From JBPBQZ01 sp050955105 (lineage in GTDB: Bacteria; Pseudomonadota; Gammaproteobacteria; Burkholderiales; Burkholderiaceae), in assembly GCA_050955105.1 (NCBI GenBank), contig JBPBQZ010000061.1:1-40563 (forward strand): a stretch of 40,563 nt of DNA, written 5' to 3'. Under the pieces are notes generated by a model. The model was not told the origin of the DNA, ran no database searches, and saw only the letters and a list, made by a program, of their open reading frames with translations. Position numbers and translations under genes: made by a program. Within the stretch, counting starts at the first letter, position 1, and each line of letters starts with the position of its first letter. Below are positions 38,665-40,563 of the stretch, piece after piece.

Positions 38665-39852
38665 CTACTTCAGTTCGCCGGGACTCAGCTCCGGATCAAC
38701 CTCATCTGGATCGGGCACGACGGTGTCCAGTTCCTTCAGACCAACGAACATCTCGCCTGTATCGGTGCTCAAGGTCGCCAGCATCGGACCACCCGGCAGC
38801 ACATGCAGATTCGACGTGGCGATAGTGTTTCCAGGGACGATGTCATCCACCACACGGGTGGTCTCACCCGGCATGGCGGTGCGCGCGTATCCCGGCTTTC
38901 CATCAGTGCTCCAACCTCGCCAAATGCCGGCGCTGCTGATCGGTTGTGGCTGTTGAAGCACCGCAATACCTAGAGCGGAGACTTGAGCGTGGGCCGCTTC
39001 TGTATCGTCAATGCCAAGGGTAAGGGCCTTACCGCCATCCGAAAGCGGAATGGCCAGCACATCGGCAACTGGCTCTTCATTAGCGCCCGTCAGTTCCCAG
39101 CGCTCCCGGAAAGGGCTCGGGCTTTTACGAGCTTGGCTAATAAGCTTCATACCGGCGTGAATCAATGTTTGCTGGGCGCCTCCCAACAAGTCAACCTTAG
39201 CTACCGATAGGTTATGCGGACCTTCGGCCGCAATGGAAATCATCAGGTCGCTGCCCTCGCATTTGCCCTTGGGACATTGCCGCAGCAACATCCGGTAATT
39301 CCCGACAGTCAATTCATTCGTCGCACTGATTCGCTTACCCACGACCAACGTGGGCACCTTGTCATAACCTTGCGGCATCAGGCCAACCCAAAGCGCTCTG
39401 TCAAATGCAATGCGGCCGGGCAACACATGGTCTCCCACGTCACCCAGCGAATACCGATATCTCATGCCTTTTTCTCGGTGCAAACGTCCGGCGAAGTTCA
39501 CCACGCATTGATTCATCTTAACGCCCCAACATTGGTTGGAGTAGTCTCCGCCACCAAAGTCAAAAGTTCGATGAGGTAAACGCGCGTCGAGCCAGGCTAT
39601 GTCTCCGTTTGCGTAAAGACCGACGTATTGACCGGATCGATCTCGCTCTCCTTCATCCAGCGCATCTCCATCGTGGAATGCGCTGTTGCCGTCGTCGATC
39701 ACCTTATAGTGGAAGCTGGTATCGGTTGGCTTGTCGCCGCCGCCTCCTGCATCGCCGCTGGGCTTGCTCGCTCCACCCCCGCATGCCGTCAACATTAATG
39801 CCAAACTCAATGCACTCAACGGCACCCGCGAACGACGTATCACTGCTCTCAT
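38665..39852 (-). CDS. Lipoprotein of unknown function
   Basis: This protein of about 395 residues has a lipoprotein signal: a basic start, a hydrophobic run and the lipobox LTAC with Cys24, followed by GGGASKPSGDAGGGGDKP, a flexible linker. The rest is soluble-looking, with Cys pairs near CWGVKMNQC and QCPKGKC that might form disulfides. I recognise no family. The base composition is less GC-rich than the flanking genes, suggesting a different history. The ATG at 39852 has AGGAA directly against it; GTG 39843 (spacing nine) would give a protein three residues shorter and has a better-placed ribosome site. It converges on hemP across a 207-base spacer that includes an AT-rich stretch. Confidence 0.8.
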   Translation of the reverse strand: MRAVIRRSRVPLSALSLALMLTACGGGASKPSGDAGGGGDKPTDTSFHYKVIDDGNSAFHDGDALDEGERDRSGQYVGLYANGDIAWLDARLPHRTFDFGGGDYSNQCWGVKMNQCVVNFAGRLHREKGMRYRYSLGDVGDHVLPGRIAFDRALWVGLMPQGYDKVPTLVVGKRISATNELTVGNYRMLLRQCPKGKCEGSDLMISIAAEGPHNLSVAKVDLLGGAQQTLIHAGMKLISQARKSPSPFRERWELTGANEEPVADVLAIPLSDGGKALTLGIDDTEAAHAQVSALGIAVLQQPQPISSAGIWRGWSTDGKPGYARTAMPGETTRVVDDIVPGNTIATSNLHVLPGGPMLATLSTDTGEMFVGLKELDTVVPDPDEVDPELSPGELK

Positions 39853-40152
39853 TTCCTACATCCCCGATCGTTATCAAAGCGATCGGCTTCATGCTACTTC
39901 GCATTCCGCCAACCTCACACGCCGCGTTACCGCCCGGCATGCGTGATGATCATTTCTTAATCTATAGGACAACATAGGAATTTACTTATAACTCTGCAAT
40001 TCCGTTAACCAAAACCCTACCTTGCTCTCGCTCGGCGCGCCGATGCTCTTTGCTATATGTTTAGTACAACATATGATGGTGATTAAATGAAGAAAGCTGT
40101 ATAAATGAGGCGGCCAGCTTTTCGCAAGCGCCCGCCTCGTGCGCAGCAGTGC
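39853..40152. other. AT-rich spacer of 300 bases
   Basis: This region separates the lipoprotein start from the stop of the GlcG/HbpS-like gene on the same strand. It is notably AT-rich (39940-40110) in an otherwise GC-rich window and probably contains the lipoprotein promoter. The inverted repeat at 40055-40074 is its only clear structure. I see no gene with a ribosome site in it. Confidence 0.5.
40055..40074. promoter_or_regulatory. Perfect inverted repeat, possible operator
   Basis: ATATGTT and AACATAT face each other across TAGTAC, a perfect seven-base dyad about 200 bases upstream of the lipoprotein start. The size and symmetry suit a dimeric helix-turn-helix repressor, but no regulator gene is in the window. 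Confidence 0.35.
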
Positions 40153-40563
40153 TCAGGCTTTCTCTGGCAATCCCAGCGCGGCGATGCCCGCGCGCGCGAT
40201 CTCGGCGTCTTGCTCCGAGCGCACGCCCGACACGCCCACCGCGCCGATCACCTGCCCTTCGACGATGATCGGCACGCCGCCTTCCAGCGCGGTCACCGAC
40301 GGCACGCTGAGGAAAGCCACGCGTCCTTGGCCGACGATTTGTTCGTAGGATTTGCTCTCGCGTCGGCCGAGTGCGGCGGTGCGCGCCTTGCCGGTGGCGA
40401 TTTCCACCGAGATGGCCGCTGTGTCGAGGCGGTGCAGGTTCAATAGATGGCCACCGTCGTCGACGATGGCGATGCTCACGGCCCAGCTGTGCGCTTCTGC
40501 GTGTTCACGCGCGGCGCTGGCGATCGCCAGCACCTCGTCCGAGGTGAGTACCGGTTTATTTCT
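40153..40563 (-). CDS. GlcG/HbpS family protein (DUF336), N-terminus cut by window edge
   Basis: From the right edge, 136 codons stay open to the stop at 40153-40155, and the start lies beyond the window. The sequence begins RNKPVLTSDEVLAIASAA, the usual N-terminus of the family, so only a few residues are missing. The rest includes WAVSIAIVDDGGHLL, GGVPIIVEGQVIGAVGVSG and DAEIARAGIAAL, all standard motifs. Family members include GlcG of the glycolate operon and Streptomyces HbpS, a secreted haem-binding protein; no signal peptide can be assessed here. The function in this organism is not known. The short GTG-initiated version inside (40533) is probably not the real start. Confidence 0.88.
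   Translation of the reverse strand, partial: RNKPVLTSDEVLAIASAAREHAEAHSWAVSIAIVDDGGHLLNLHRLDTAAISVEIATGKARTAALGRRESKSYEQIVGQGRVAFLSVPSVTALEGGVPIIVEGQVIGAVGVSGVRSEQDAEIARAGIAALGLPEKA

Noticed and set aside
39941..39960. Fur-like GATGATCATT before the lipoprotein gene
   Set aside because: Only one half matches the consensus well, clearly poorer than the boxes before bfd and hemP.
1..40563. Mobile elements, CRISPR arrays, rRNA or tRNA genes
   Set aside because: No transposase or integrase reading frames, no regularly spaced repeats and no cloverleaf or rRNA-like blocks were seen on reading both strands; a covariance-model search would be the decisive test for small RNAs.

Overview
The window looks like chromosomal DNA from a high-GC (by eye a little over 60 %) betaproteobacterium of the order Burkholderiales. 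The indicators are an orphan Bug-type (tripartite tricarboxylate) binding protein, a classical Burkholderiales trimeric-porin-type gene, single-subunit class I fumarase, an acs-yqhA-fumarase-bfr-murI-bfd-tonB-exbB-exbD-hemP arrangement, and strong G/C third-position bias that creates long antisense shadow ORFs. The genus cannot be settled from the sequence alone. I saw no rRNA, tRNA, CRISPR array, transposase or integrase, and apart from the two genes cut by the window edges every gene looks intact.

Region 1 (1-11.7 kb) is mixed metabolism. A cut-off short-chain dehydrogenase is followed by a four-domain rhodanese (rhodanese A), next to a Bug-type binding protein with a Tat-like signal. A ketopantoate reductase faces them. 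A PRISE-type enone reductase is followed by an RsbQ-like alpha/beta hydrolase directly coupled to a PAS hybrid histidine kinase, a likely two-part small-molecule sensor. Then come an acyl-CoA dehydrogenase, a second SDR with a small membrane protein, and a pirin.

Region 2 (11.7-26.3 kb) begins with a DUF305 protein and then holds a coherent transport and catabolic locus. It has two closely related dipeptide-type (family 5) binding proteins, with a porin on the opposite strand between them, and an atypical SDR lacking the usual catalytic Tyr and Lys. A complete DppBCDF-like transporter follows, with ATGA/TGATG couplings, then a class II aldolase-like enzyme, a SfnB/DszC-like flavin enzyme and a second four-domain rhodanese (rhodanese B), also 550 residues. 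The SfnB-like enzyme and the rhodaneses point to organosulfur scavenging. The substrate is unknown, and this is the best candidate in the window for an undescribed pathway.

Region 3 (26.3-30.1 kb, minus strand) holds acs and then a compact ECF41-type unit: a carboxymuconolactone decarboxylase/AhpD-like protein overlapping an ECF41 sigma factor. A sequence matching the ECF41 promoter pattern lies just upstream, suggesting autoregulation.

Region 4 (30.1-40.6 kb) is centred on iron and energy metabolism: YqhA, iron-sulfur fumarase, bacterioferritin, glutamate racemase, Bfd under a Fur-box promoter, TonB-ExbB-ExbD, pirin, an SRPBCC-family protein, and HemP under a second Fur-box promoter. An unrecognised lipoprotein and a cut-off GlcG/HbpS-family gene end the window. 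Fur probably links iron release from bacterioferritin (Bfd) with haem uptake (HemP).
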